Assembly (NCBI GenBank): GCA_965220055.1
Contig: CBDCPE010000004.1
Location: 682,001 to 746,000 of the forward strand
Length of the DNA stretch: 64,000 nucleotides
Reading direction: 5' to 3'
Source of the DNA: Bin87 sp965220055
Lineage (GTDB): Bacteria; Chloroflexota; Dehalococcoidia; Lucifugimonadales; UBA3495
Below the pieces are notes generated by a model. It was given only the letters and a program-made list of their open reading frames with translations, was not told where the DNA came from and did not search any database. This document shows positions 38,427 through 48,563 of this stretch, piece by piece. The stretch's first letter is position 1. Every line of letters begins with the position of its first letter. Position numbers and translations under genes: made by a program.

Positions 38427-38741
38427 ACCGAATCACTCTCCATTATCAGGATGGGTCGTTGTGCGCCGGGCCGGAAGTCGTCGGGAAGGCGGGGCGCACA
38501 ACCTAGCATCCGCAATTGGGGCATTGTAACCACGCCAGAGTCGGGTGGCAACTTGACGTACCCGAGGAGAGAAGCGCTCAAGTGTCAAACTGGACAAAAG
38601 CGGACATTCGCGTGTAGGGAGAGCGGTGCTTGGTTTGAGATTGTCCGGTTATTTTCCGTGTTTTCCCGTCGAATCTCCTGATTTTGTCCGCCAATGGTAA
38701 TGGGTCAAGGGGACGTCGTCCCGAGAGCGGAATGACCTTTC
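38427..38741. other. Promoter-side intergenic region of the second MFS gene
   Basis: About 315 bp without a supported gene. It lies between the MFS start and an IS630 insertion, and so contains the MFS promoter. I see no clear operator. Confidence 0.5.
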
Positions 38742-39980
38742 TAGTATTCAGTCAAACCTGTATCGACAGATACGGCGGGAGGTGAGCCGGAGTGGCTACG
38801 CTGAGTAGCAATCAGCGGTGCGGGAGGTGCGGCATCCATGGTTCAGGAGAAGTACGGGGTACAGTTGACGGTGGAGGAACGAGCCGGGCTCCGACAATTG
38901 ATACGAAGCGGCCAGCGTTCCGCACGGGTAATCACTCGGGCGCGCATCCTGCTCCGGACTGAGGAAGGGTGGAGCGCGTCCCAGGTGGTGGCGGCCTTGG
39001 ACACGTCGCCGCGCACGGTGTTCCGCACCAAACGGCGGTACGCCGAGGAAGGATTGGACGGCGTGCTGCACGACCATCCCCAAGCCAACCGGTATCGTAA
39101 GCTGGACGACAAAGGTGAAGCCCACCTGATTGCCCTGGCATGCAGCGCTGCGCCCGAAGGCCATGACCACTGAGCCCTTGACCAGTTATCCTGCGGTTGC
39201 TGGCCGACCAGGCGGTGGAGTTGGGGTTGGTGGAATCGTTGTCATACGAGACGGTGCGTCTGCGGCTGAAAAAACATCCTCCAGCCGTGGCGGAAGCAGC
39301 AGTGGTGCATCCCCAAGGTGAACGGGGAGTTTGTGGCGGCCATGGAGGACGTGCTGGACCTCTATGGGGAACCCTACGACCCCCACCGGCCGGTGGTGTG
39401 CTTTGACGAGACCTCCACCCAACTGTTGGCCGATGTGCGAACACCGCTGCCCGCCCAACCGGGACGACCGCGGCGTCAGGACCACGCGTACCGCCGGGCG
39501 GGCACCCGCAACATCTTCCTGACCTGCGAACCCCTGGCCGGTTGGCGCCACCTAGCCATCACCGAACGCCGCACCATGCCGGACTTTGCCCACCAGATGC
39601 GGTGGCTGGTGGATGTGGCCTATCCTCACGCTCCGGTGGTACGGGTGGTGCTCGACAATCTGAACACCCACCGCATGGCTGCGCTTTACGAGGCCTTCCC
39701 CGCCGCTGAGGCCAGGCGCATCGTGAAACGCCTCGAGTTTCACCACACTCCCAAGCACGCCAGTTGGCTGAATATGGCGGAGATTGAGTTCAGCGTCTTG
39801 ACCCGAGCTTGCCTCCAGGGGCGCAATCCCGACGAACCTGCCCTGCAACGGGCCATCGGCGTCTATGAGTCCGAGCGTAACGCTAGGAAAGCCACCATCG
39901 ACTGGCGGTTCAGCACTCAGGATGCCAGACACAAACTGCAGCGGTTTTATCCCTGCTACTCCAACATTGACTGAGTACTA
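38742..39980 (+). mobile_element. IS630-family element (type A), copy 2
   Basis: Inverted ends TAGTATTCAGTCAA and TTGACTGAGTACTA with the terminal TA. The right TA is shared with the next element (IS630 type B), showing back-to-back insertion. Confidence 0.85.
38838..39974 (+). pseudogene. IS630-family transposase, degraded
   Basis: Homologue of the 2767-3902 protein. N-terminal HTH part MVQEKYGVQLTVEERAGLRQ to CSAAPEGHDH, a scrambled insertion at 39173-39195, then LLADQAVELGLVESLSYETV. The shift site has six A instead of seven, so a -1 shift no longer reaches the DDE frame. The DDE part is VVCFDETSTQL, RVVLDNLNTHRMAA and WLNMAEIEFSVLTRAC. Inactive. Confidence 0.87.
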
Positions 39981-40295
39981 AACCAAAGCCAAGGTTAAAC
40001 CCGCATTGGAGTTGGGTAGAATTGACGGTGGTTGAGTTGGTCGGTGAACAAATCAGAGTTGGAGGTTGCTGTTGGGCATGATGGAGATGGGAGTGCTGCT
40101 GGAGCGGTGGCGAATGGATGAGGCTGAGGTACGACGGCGGATGTATCGGGCTCAGACGCCACGGGAGCGGGAAAGGTGGCACGCGCTGTGGCTGCTGGCG
40201 CGGGGTTGGACGGCCGCGGCAGTAGCTCGGGCGTTGGAAAGGGATGCCCACACCATTGGCCAATGGGCCGAGGCATTCGCGGAAGGCGGTCCTAA
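39981..40295 (+). mobile_element. IS630-family element (type B), 5' fragment
   Basis: Begins with the end AACCAAAGCCAAGGTT and encodes the helix-turn-helix MMEMGVLLERWRMDEAEVRR to WTAAAVARALERDAHTIGQW AEAFAEGGPK. There the ISL2-like element inserts. The remainder of this copy is not found on the far side. A second copy in the opposite orientation lies at 45061-45905. Confidence 0.8.
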
Positions 40296-40303
40296 GAGCC
40301 TGT

Positions 40304-41094
40304 CTACGATCTTTTGAGGATTAGCACTATGAAGGCAAGCACCGCCATTTGCAGGCTGGTATTGAGCTTCCTTTCACAGTTCTTCCAGAGTCGGCGGCAC
40401 TTTTCCAGCCAGGCGAAAGATCGCTCCACCACCCATCGCTTTGGCAGCACCACGAAGGTGTGCAGTTCGTTGCGTTTCACGACTGCCACTGCGGCTCCCA
40501 ACCGGCTTTGCACCGCAGCGGCAAAGGGCTTCCCGGTGTAACCCCCGTCGACCAGCACCTTCTGGACCTGGCTGAGGTCGGCCCGGTTTTCGTCAAACAT
40601 CGCCAAAGCCCCAGCCCGGTCGGCAACATTGGCGGTAGTCACAGGTATCGCATGGGGCAATCCTTGTGTGTCCACCGCGATGTGACGCTTGATTCCGGAC
40701 ACCTTCTTGCCCGCGTCATAGCCCTTGCTATCGGCACTGTCCGTGTTCTTGACGCTCTGGGAGTCCACGATGCAGAAGCTGGTCTGCTCTTTCCGTCCAT
40801 TGCTTTGCCGGACCGCGCCAACCGATTTTTAAGGACTTGCTCCAGAATGGATTCTTTCGCCGGGCCAGGCTGCTCGCTCCATTGCCGGAAATACTGGTAG
40901 CAAGTGCGCCAATTGGGGAAGTCCGCAGGCAGCATTCGCCACTGGCACCCGCTTTTCAAGAGGTACAGCACGCCGCAGCAAACGTCATACAAGTCCACGG
41001 TGCGGGGTTTGGTCCGGCGGCGAGCCGACTCCAACGTCGGCAGAATCCGGGCGAATTGCTTCCGGCTGATGTCGCTGGGATAGGAATGAGACAT
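40304..41094 (-). CDS. IS5-family transposase, orfA-orfB (ISL2-like, copy 2)
   Basis: Practically identical to the copy at 23757-24547 (one or two residue differences, for example AAVQ for ATVQ). Two frames joined by a -1 shift near GACGGAAAGAGC (about 40792). Catalytic blocks VDSQSVKNTDSADSKG, KVLVDGGYTGKPFA and KRWVVERSFAWLEK are present. Element Z lies upstream of the start and may affect its expression. Confidence 0.87.
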
Positions 41095-41112
41095 GATTAC
41101 CCCTCCCCTGAT

Positions 41113-42604
41113 CTGGACTTTGCGTATTTTTTAGGAAAAGAATAAGGACAGGGTAAGATGGCCTGACCCCACTTTCGACGAAAGGTCCAGCCATGCTCAC
41201 CCTGCCCGATGCCATTGTAGCCGTTCTCGTTCCCTTCGCAACGTTGTTCAGCAACCCAACCTGGCGCAAAGCGCAGGTGTTGCTGGTGGGCGCGATACTG
41301 GCGCCAGGCCAGCGCACGGTGGCCGCGGCGCTGCGGGTCATGGGTCGCAGCGATGACGGCGACTTCGCCCGCTACCATGAGGTGCTCAACCGGGCGGTGT
41401 GGTCGCCCCGTGCGGCCGCGGGTATTCTGTTGGTATTGTTGCTCCAGCACCTGGATCGCGGCGATGGCCCCCTGATCTTCGGCGTCGACGAAACCTTGGA
41501 GCGGCGTCGGGGCCGTAGCATCGGCGCTCTGGGCGTTTACCGTGATGCGGTGCGTTCCAGCCGCTCCCAAGTGGTCAAAGCCAGTGGTTTGCGCTGGATC
41601 TCCCTGATGTGGCTGGGCCAGGTGCCCTGGGCGGGACGCCATTGGGCCCTGCCGGTGCTCACGGTGCTGGCGCCATCGGCGCGGTACTATCAGGAGAGAG
41701 GCCGTCGGCACAAGAAGCTCACCGACTGGGCACGCCAGATGGTCCTGCAACTGCGCCGCTGGCTGCCGCAGCGGTCGCTGGTGCTGGTGGGGGACAACGG
41801 CTACGCTGTGCTCGACCTGCTGCACTGCTGCCAGTCCCTGTCGGAACCCGTTACCCTGATCGCCAGACTGCGCCTGGATGCCGCCCTCTATGCGCCCGCG
41901 CCACCCCGTCAACCGGGTCAGAACGGCCGCCCAGCGCTGAAGGGCGCACGACGACCCTCGCTGAAAGCGCTCCTTGAGCAGCCCCCGGCTACTGACCAGC
42001 CTCAGGTAACCTGGACCAGCGCCACGGTGGGCTGGTACGACGGCGCCACCCGCACTGTGGAACTCACCTCCCAGACCGCAGTCTGGTACCGCTCGGGCAA
42101 ACCCCCGGTGCGCATTCGCTGGGTGCTGATCCGAGACCCACAGGGCGCCTTCGCGCCCCAGGCCCTGCTGTGCACCGACCCGTCGGCAGACCCGACGCAG
42201 ATCCTGGAATGGCCAGATCCTGGAATGGTTCGTGCTGCGCTGGCAACTGGAGGTCACTTTTCAGGAGGTGCGGACCCATCTGGGCGTGGAGACCCAGCGC
42301 CAGTGGTCCGACCTGGCCATCACCCGCACCACGCCGGTCCTGCTGGGACTCTTTTCCTGGATCACCCTGGCCGCCCACGCGCTGCAAGAACGCCACCCCA
42401 TGATCCAGCGTAGAGCGGCCTGGTACGACAAACCGTCGCCGACCTTCGTCGACGCCATCGCCCTGGTGCGCCGCCACCTGTGGCTGGCGTCGGAGGGTTT
42501 CCCCCGGTCGCCCAGCGACCCCGATACGCAAGAACTCCCCACCGCTCTGTACCACCGACTGGTGGATTCCCTCGCTTACGCCGCCTGAAATGCGCAAAGT
42601 CCAG
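41113..42604 (+). mobile_element. IS4-like element Z
   Basis: Inverted ends CTGGACTTTGCG and CGCAAAGTCCAG, flanked by a 5-bp duplication CTGAT (41108-41112, 42605-42609). Length 1492 bp. Its right terminus contains the intact, unoccupied target word that IS110 copy 2 used in element Y. Confidence 0.92.
41193..42588 (+). pseudogene. IS4-like DDE transposase (element Z), broken by a 16-bp duplication
   Basis: MLTLPDAIVAVLVPFATLFS to LIFGVDETLERRRGRSIGAL (Asp), LVLVGDNGYAVLDLLHC (Asp) and up to DPTQILEW. An exact 15-base word CAGATCCTGGAATGG repeats with period 16 (42198 and 42214) and shifts the frame. The true continuation FVLRWQLEVTFQEVRTHLGV (Glu) to LVDSLAYAA ends at 42588. Apart from that single lesion the gene would be complete. 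Confidence 0.88.
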
Positions 42605-42744
42605 CTGATAATAGTCTCAACTTAACCTATTTCAGAGATCGTAGATAGGTTCTTAGATTGATAGACGACAATAAGGAATGCCTCATGCGACGACTACTTT
42701 TGCCGGTTGAGATGGAGTAAACCATCCGGCTCGGAGGTGCCGGA

Positions 42745-44247
42745 TTGATCAAGGACCGACAAGTCGCACTATTGAGGCAGAAACTTATGGAAGGAAAGAC
42801 GCAGGAGACGGCGGCCGCGAAGGCTGGGATGTGCGTGCGTTCGGCGCGCAAGTGGCAGGACGGCCCGTTGCCGTCGGAGACGAGACAGGAGCGTTGGTGG
42901 CGCACCCGGCCCGATCCCTTCGACGGGGTGTGGGAGGAGGAGATTGAGCCCCTGCTGCGGGGCGACCCCAAGGGCCAACTGAAAGCAACGACAATTATCG
43001 AGTGGTTGGAGGAGCACCATCCCGGCCGGTTCAGCGCCTCTCAGTTGCGCACCCTGCAACGACGATTACAGGACTGGCGGGCGCTGCATGGTCCCGATCA
43101 GGAGGTGTACTTCCCCCAGGAGCATCCGCCGGGACGGGAAGCCCAGTTTGACTTCACCCACGGCGACCCTCTGGGGGTGACCATCGCCGGACAGCCCTAT
43201 TCCCACCTGCTGTTCCAGCTGATCCTCAGCCATTCGGGCTGGCGCTACGCCGAGGTTGCCACCGGTGAGACCTTCCTGGCGCTCAAGCAGGGATTGCAGG
43301 CTGCCCTCTTTACCCTGGGCGGCGTTCCAGAGGTGGCGCGCTCCGACAATACCTCCGCCGCCACCCACGAGATGAAACGCAGCCGCGGCCGGGCCCTAAA
43401 CGACAATTACGCCGCCCTGCTGGACCACTACGGTCTGCGCTCCACCCGCATCAATCGCGGCCAGAGCCACGAAAACGGCGTCGCCGAGCACGCCCACTAC
43501 CGCTTGAAGGACGCCGTTGACCAGGCCCTCATCCTGCGGGGCAGCCGCGATTTCCACACCGCCGACCACTACGCCAGCTTCGTCCGGGAGATGGTGGAGC
43601 GGCGCAATCGCCTGGTGAAGGGGAAGCTGGAGCAGGAAATGGCTTGCCTGAGGCCTCTGCCCCCAGCTCCCATGCCGGAATACGCCAACTACCGGTCCAA
43701 GGTGCGTAAGTGGAGCACCATCCAGGTAGCGGGACGGAGCTACAGCGTCCCCTCCCGTCTGATCGACCAGGAGGTAGAGATCCGTTTGTACGCCGACTGG
43801 GTGGAAGTGTACTACAAGGGCCACTTGGTCGAACGCATGGAGCGGGTGCGGGGAGAGGGAGAAAGCAACGTCAATTACCGCCACGTCATCGGATCCTTGG
43901 TGCGCAAGCCCGGTGCTTTTGCTCGTTACCGTTTCCGAGAGCAACTGTTTCCCACGCTGCACTTCCGCCTCGCCTACGACGCCCTCCGGGAATGGCGCGG
44001 GGAGCGTGCCGACGTGGAGTACGTGCGGATCCTGCACCTGGCGGCGACCACCATGGAGGCCAATGTGGACAGCGCGTTGTCGCTGCTGCTGGAGACTGGG
44101 AAACCCTTCGACTACGCCGCGGTGCGGGACCTGGCCGAGCCCAGGCCGCCGGAGGCTCCGGTGCTGATCCTGTCCGGGAAGCCGGACCTGAAGATCTACG
44201 ACCGCCTCCTCACGGGTAGCTTGGTAGAAGCGGAGGTGTGCGGATGA
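42745..44247 (+). CDS. istA: IS21-family transposase IstA
   Basis: About 500 residues, starting LIKDRQVALLRQKLMEGKTQ (TTG or upstream codon). The N-terminus holds a helix-turn-helix, then the WRTRPDPFDGVWEEEIEPLL ... QLRTLQRRLQDWRALHG domain. Integrase core: EAQFDFTHGDPLGV (Asp), VARSDNTSAATHEM (Asp) and NRGQSHENGVAEHAHYRLKD (Glu). The C-terminal domain ends DRLLTGSLVEAEVCG. IstA cuts and joins the element ends, with IstB providing ATP-dependent target capture. Stop and istB start overlap (ATGA at 44244-44247). Confidence 0.93.
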   Translation: MIKDRQVALLRQKLMEGKTQETAAAKAGMCVRSARKWQDGPLPSETRQERWWRTRPDPFDGVWEEEIEPLLRGDPKGQLKATTIIEWLEEHHPGRFSASQLRTLQRRLQDWRALHGPDQEVYFPQEHPPGREAQFDFTHGDPLGVTIAGQPYSHLLFQLILSHSGWRYAEVATGETFLALKQGLQAALFTLGGVPEVARSDNTSAATHEMKRSRGRALNDNYAALLDHYGLRSTRINRGQSHENGVAEHAHYRLKDAVDQALILRGSRDFHTADHYASFVREMVERRNRLVKGKLEQEMACLRPLPPAPMPEYANYRSKVRKWSTIQVAGRSYSVPSRLIDQEVEIRLYADWVEVYYKGHLVERMERVRGEGESNVNYRHVIGSLVRKPGAFARYRFREQLFPTLHFRLAYDALREWRGERADVEYVRILHLAATTMEANVDSALSLLLETGKPFDYAAVRDLAEPRPPEAPVLILSGKPDLKIYDRLLTGSLVEAEVCG

Positions 44248-45023
44248 TGGACACCGACACCAGCGTCATACCGGAGCGCATCGGCCAGTTGTGCCACCAA
44301 TTCAAGCTGCCCACCATGGGTGCCCAGTCGGTGGCCCGTTTCACCGCCGCGGGCCACGGCGATGCCCTGCCCACCTTCCTGGAGGTGCTGGAGCAGGAAG
44401 CCGAGGATCGCCGCCACCGGCGCATCGATCGGCTGCGTCAGGCGTCCCGGCTGCCCGCGGGCAAGACCTGGGAGACCTTCGAGCACCACCGGATGCCCCT
44501 GCTCAGACAGCAACTGGATCACCTGGCCCAGGGCAGCTTCGTAGATAGCGGCGTCAACGTCCTGGCCTTCGGACTTCCCGGCACCGGCAAGACCCACGCG
44601 CTCTGCGCCCTGGGCCACCGCCTGGTGGAAGCCGGCTGCTCCGTCCTCTTCGCCCCAGCCTACCGCCTGGCGCAGGATTTGCTGGCCGCCAAGCGCGACT
44701 TCGACCTACCTCGCCGGCTGCGGAGGCTGGACAACTTCGACTTCCTGCTCCTGGACGATCTGGGCTACCTGCCCCAGGGCGCCGAGGAGTCTGAGGTCCT
44801 CTTCACCCTCATCGCCGAACGCTACGAACGGAGGTCGTTGGGCATCACGTCCAACCTGGTCTTCTCGGAGTGGGAGCGCAGCTTCGCCAACCCCATGGCC
44901 ACCGCCGCGGCCATCGACCGGGTGGTGCACCACTCCGTGATACTGGAGTTTGCCGTGCCCAGCTACCGCACCGACGCCGCCCAGCAACGGGGCCAGGTAG
45001 AGGAGGTGAACCGGCAAAACTAA
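44244..45023 (+). CDS. istB: IS21-family helper ATPase IstB
   Basis: About 259 residues from MMDTDTSVIPERIGQLCHQF; GGAGG at 44234 sits 6 bp before the ATG. Walker A is VLAFGLPGTGKTHALCALGH, Walker B is FDFLLLDDLGYLPQG, and the sensor region is GITSNLVFSEWERSFANPMA. AAA+ protein of the DnaC/IstB type that marks target DNA for IstA. Intact and translationally coupled to istA. Confidence 0.93.
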   Translation: MMDTDTSVIPERIGQLCHQFKLPTMGAQSVARFTAAGHGDALPTFLEVLEQEAEDRRHRRIDRLRQASRLPAGKTWETFEHHRMPLLRQQLDHLAQGSFVDSGVNVLAFGLPGTGKTHALCALGHRLVEAGCSVLFAPAYRLAQDLLAAKRDFDLPRRLRRLDNFDFLLLDDLGYLPQGAEESEVLFTLIAERYERRSLGITSNLVFSEWERSFANPMATAAAIDRVVHHSVILEFAVPSYRTDAAQQRGQVEEVNRQN

Positions 45024-45060
45024 GCGACGATAATTCGGCATATTTAGTTGACGCGGGACA

Positions 45061-45905
45061 GTCGCAGGAAGGCAGTGGAGGTAGTCGCGTTGCTGTTGCC
45101 CGCCAGTTCCATAACATCCACCTCTCCGGTCTCCAGACACACCGCCGAGTAGTAGCTGGCTTTCTCGCCTCGGCGCGGGCTGGTGGAGTCCACCAAGGCC
45201 GGTTCTCCCTTCAGCACCCACTTGCCCCGCAGATCCGCATCCGCCCGAAAGTGGGCCTCGTCAGCGAAGAATATCTTGGCCCCAGTCCGTCGGGCTGCTG
45301 CCGTCAGAGCAGCATATTCCCCCACAAAGGCTTCCCGCCGCACTGGGTCCGCCTTGACCAATTGCTTCTTGGGCCGCTTCAGCACAAACCCCAACCGGTG
45401 CCGGTAGTTCCGGCAACTGCTCCGGCTCAGTACCAACCCGAGGCGTTCCCGCACATACCGGCGCACCGCCTTCCAGTTCCAGTTGGATAGTTCGATGCCC
45501 GCCTGCGACGGCAATTCCTGCACCGCCGCCTTCAACTCGGCCTGCTGCTCCCCGTTCAGCGCGGGGAGGAACCTCCCGACTGCTCAAAAGCCAGCGCCTT
45601 AGGACCACCCTCCGCGAATGCCGTGGCCCATTGGCCAATGGTGTGGGCATCCCTTTCCAACGCCCGAGCTACCGCCGCCGCCGTCCAACCCCGCGCCAGC
45701 GGCCACAGCGCGTGCCACCTTTCCCGCTCCCGTGGCGTCGGAGCCCGATACATCCGCCGTCGTACCTCAGCCTCATCCATTCGCCACCGCTCCAGCAGCA
45801 CTCCCATCTCCATCATGCCCAACAGCAACCCCCACTCTAATTCGTTCACCGACCAACTCAACTACCGCCAATTCTACCCAACGCCAATGCGGGTTTCACC
45901 TTGGC
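45061..45905 (-). pseudogene. IS630-family element (type B), second copy, truncated transposase
   Basis: Read right to left: MSWSVNELEWGLLLGMMEMG, HTH part to FAEGGPKALAFEQSGGS, a shift near 45560, then LNGEQQAEL..AAVQELPSQ and AGIELSNWNWKAVRRYVRER. The DDE start follows (AKIFFADEAHFRADADLRGK, VCLETGEVDVMELAGNSNAT) and ends at TAFLR, where IS21 begins. The terminus GGGTTTCACCTTGGCTTCGG lies at the right. The last catalytic residues are lost. Confidence 0.82.
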
Positions 45906-45911
45906 TTCGGT

Positions 45912-47148
45912 TTAGGAAGGCTTGATGCCGTTTCGCAGCGATCCTGGACTTGGGGGCGCCTCCTGGGCGGCGATGATGCGTCCCTCATGTTGTAATGACA
46001 GCCGTCCGTCCAGTCCGTGCAGTACCAACACAGCTGCTCCCGCGGAGGAGCGACGGAGCCGGCCAGGCAGCAACTGCAGGGTGTGCCTCTGGGACTTCAC
46101 GGTGTTGTCCCTGGCCACTCTCCTTTTGTGTTTGAAGCACCGGACTTGGCCCAGGTGCAGATCCGGCGGCAAGGGTCGGAAAGCCGGATCAGGGCACTGG
46201 GCGGGAACTTGGAAACGCCGGTTGAACCTGGGCAGGAACTGCTTCAATACAGCCTTGGCCTGCTCTATGGTGGTTGCTCCGGCCAGCCGGAGTTCCGTGA
46301 TCAGCCGGTCCTGGAAGGTTCCCGCGGCACGTTCCACCCGTCCTTTGGCCTGGGGCGAGAGGGCGAAAATCATCTGGATACCCAGTTCTTCCATGGCCCG
46401 TCTGAACTGGGTGGGCGTCCCAGTAGGCTGATGTTCCGACTTGTGCTTGAAGACGGCGTGGCGGTCGGCATAGAGGGCGAGGGGAATGCCGCCGCGCTGG
46501 AGCAGGTTCTGCATCAGCAGGAAGTAGTTGCGGCTGGCTCACTGCTCACAGAACAAGGCGTTGACCACAGAGCCGGTGGCGTCGTCCACCGCCAGCAGCA
46601 ACGTGAACGGCGGGCTGTTGTCGCCCAACCACTGGTGATAACTGCCGTCCGGCTGGACCAGCATGCCCGCTCGGGGAATCCGCTGGCGACGGACCCGGTG
46701 CTTGGGTGGGCGTCTGCGCCGGGAGCTTCGCAGTCCGGCGTCCAACAGGATGCGTCGCAGGGTAGTCCGGCCGATGTGGATGCCTTCCCGCTCGCTCAGC
46801 AGTTCGCTCAGATGGGTGTGGTTGGCTCCGTGGTATCGAGTGCCGGCCAAATGCACTATATCGGCGATCACCGGCTCAGGCGTGGCGTTGACCGGTCTGC
46901 GGCCCCGGTGGCCGTGGGCTAGGGAAGCCGCACCCCGGTCCCGGTAAGCTTGTCAGCATGCGTCGGGCGTGACGTGAGCTCACTCCCATCAACTCGGCCG
47001 CCTGATCCAACGTAATCTGCTCCGCCAGCAGGCTGTTCAAAACCTGGAGCCTTGCCTGTTCTTTTGGCGTCAATATCACATTCTCCATGAGGTGAGTGTG
47101 ACATTTCTGCTGGCCAGTTACCTCGAACTGTTACGCTAGACGTCGACA
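45912..47148 (-). pseudogene. ISNCY-like element, truncated copy with degraded transposase
   Basis: Right end GTCGACA at 47142-47148 as in the intact copy. Transposase pieces: MENVILTPKEQARLQVLNSL to SSRHARRM; after a rearrangement near 46950, IADIVHLAGTRYHGANHTHL to VNALFCEQ-stop; then LLQRGGIPLALYADRHAVFK to SLRNGIKPS at 45912, where IS630 type B cut in. About 80% identical to the 14913-16439 protein by eye. The C-terminal HTH and left end are gone. Confidence 0.85.
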
Positions 47149-47283
47149 TTGCGGCGGCAGATAACTGTACCGTCCGCCGTTTTGACGCCCTTTACACAGT
47201 AACCCCGTCATGTCAGCATCTGGCTGATATAATCGCGCAAATTGGTAACGGTTTCCGACACATGCTTGGGAGTGTGTTAGCCA

Positions 47284-48174
47284 TGGCTGAAGACCTTTCC
47301 GCAATCGTTGAGTCCAGCGCCCCAGTCCGGATCGCCGCCGGAGGGCCCGCGAAGGGCCGCTTTGGCATCCCGACAACTATTTGACCTATGTAAGACACCG
47401 GGAAAGTATGCTGATGCGGTGGGACGACGGCGGCGACCCCGTGCGATTCGCACCGATACCGGCGAAGGCAACGGTTGTACCCTGGACCCTCAGGGCCGAC
47501 TGCTGATGTGTGAGGGGGCCAACCGGCAAATCACCCGGATGGACGGGGACGGATCGGTAACCACGGTGGCCGACCGATGGCAGGGAAAACGGCTCAACCG
47601 TCCCAACGACATAATCTGCCGCTCCGATGGCAGCGTCTATTTCACCGATCCGGGACTCGGCATCCCGGTGGAACAGCGGGAACTGGGCTTCTCCGGCGTC
47701 TTTCGGATAGCTCCAGATGATACGTTGCACATGGCTACCGACGAGTGCGAATACCCCAACGGGCTCGCGTTATCCCCGGACGAGACGGTGCTCTACGTTG
47801 CGATCAGCCGTCTTGACGACCGCTGTGTCGAGGAGGGGGAACGGGGTGAGGTGTGTACACACCGGCGTATCCGGGCCTTCGACGTCGCCGCGGACGGGAC
47901 GCTCAGCAACAACCGTATCTTCTGCGACATGTCATCAGCCGAGCCCGGGGTGCCGGACGGCATGAAAGTGGATACCGAAGGCAGAGTTTTTTGCACCGGC
48001 TCGGGAGGGATCTGGGTGATTGATCCCCAAGGCAACCGGCTGGGTGTTATCCGCGTCCCCGAGGTGCCACGTAACCTCGTTTTTGGTGGCGCGAACCTGG
48101 ATACCATGTTCATCACCGCGGGAGACTCGGTTTACAGCCTGCAAACCAAGGTGCGGGGCGTAGCCGCGCACTAA
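47284..48174 (+). pseudogene. SMP-30/gluconolactonase-type beta-propeller protein, N-terminus frameshifted
   Basis: Reading frames combine to MAEDLSAIVESSAPVRIA, EGPLWHPDNYLTYVRHRESM, LMRWDDGGDPVRF and then RTDTGEGNGCTLDPQGRLLM to the end at 48174. Two single-base shifts lie near 47340 and 47445. The main part has typical propeller blades and metal-site residues: GRLLMCEGANRQITRMDGDG, LNRPNDIICRSDGSVYFTDP, EYPNGLALSPDETVLYVA and PDGMKVDTEGRVFCTGSGGI. SMP-30 proteins hydrolyse sugar lactones. A TTG start at 47308 would give an altered N-terminus lacking the first metal Glu, so I regard it as probably inactive. Confidence 0.8.
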
Positions 48175-48179
48175 CTGTC

Positions 48180-48209
48180 AACCCTCCGGCGGCGCGCCGC
48201 CGGAGGGTT
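48180..48209 (+). terminator. Strong GC hairpin after the SMP-30 gene
   Basis: Perfect 30-nt palindrome AACCCTCCGGCGGC / GCCGCCGGAGGGTT starting 6 bases after the stop. There is no long T-run after it, so it may act as a bidirectional or Rho-assisted transcription end or as an mRNA-stabilising stem. Confidence 0.7.
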
Positions 48210-48563
48210 GGACCCGTACGCACTCACCCGGTGGAGAGTGTTGTACCCGACGCGCTGCGCAGCCTCTTCTCAATCCCGTTCTCACCTGGGGCTGGTGCAG
48301 GTGTTCGAGGTGTAGCCAATCTGGCCTGCTCGGTGCAACTGCTCAGACGTACGACAATTGCGTTTTGACGCGGACGGGAATGCAAATGCCATGCGGAGAT
48401 TGATCCTTGTCGGCGTCGACTTGTGGTTTACCTGCCTCTCCCCCGCGCCAGCCCAACCGTGCATGCCTGACCGGGTCGGCGCCGTTCCGGAAAGGCGGTC
48501 ATTCGCGTCACGACCCGGCCCGTGTTAGCATCGCAATTGCCCTGAATTATCCGGAGGTTCTCC
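48210..48563. other. Intergenic region before mmgE/prpD
   Basis: About 350 bp, no supported gene. It ends with CCGGAGGTTCTCC, a good ribosome site for the next gene, so it contains that gene's promoter. No riboswitch or operator recognised. Confidence 0.5.

Larger units (their letters stand above)
40296..42652 (-). mobile_element. IS5-family element (ISL2-like), copy 2, split near its end by element Z
   Basis: Left end GAGCCTGTCTACGATC at 40296. The sequence matches copy 1 up to CCCCTCCCCTGAT (41112), is interrupted by element Z, and resumes at 42605 with CTGATAATAGTCTCAAC up to the right end GATCGTAGATAGGTTC. The transposase coding region itself is not interrupted. Confidence 0.88.
42659..45060 (+). 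mobile_element. Complete IS21-family element
   Basis: Ends TGATAGACGACAATAAGG and TTTAGTTGACGCGGGACA; internal inverted similarity ACAATAAGGAATGCC against the complement of GGCATATTTAGTTG. It carries an intact istA and istB. No matching target duplication: the left flank is the ISL2-like end and the right flank lies within an IS630 type B gene, so a deletion probably removed the left partner. It is the likely parent of the relic at 1010-4044. Confidence 0.85.

Noticed and set aside
37317..38681. Long plus-strand open frame of 454 codons opposite the second MFS gene
   Set aside because: Acidic, repetitive translation typical of an antisense shadow; the MFS gene on the other strand has clear membrane segments.
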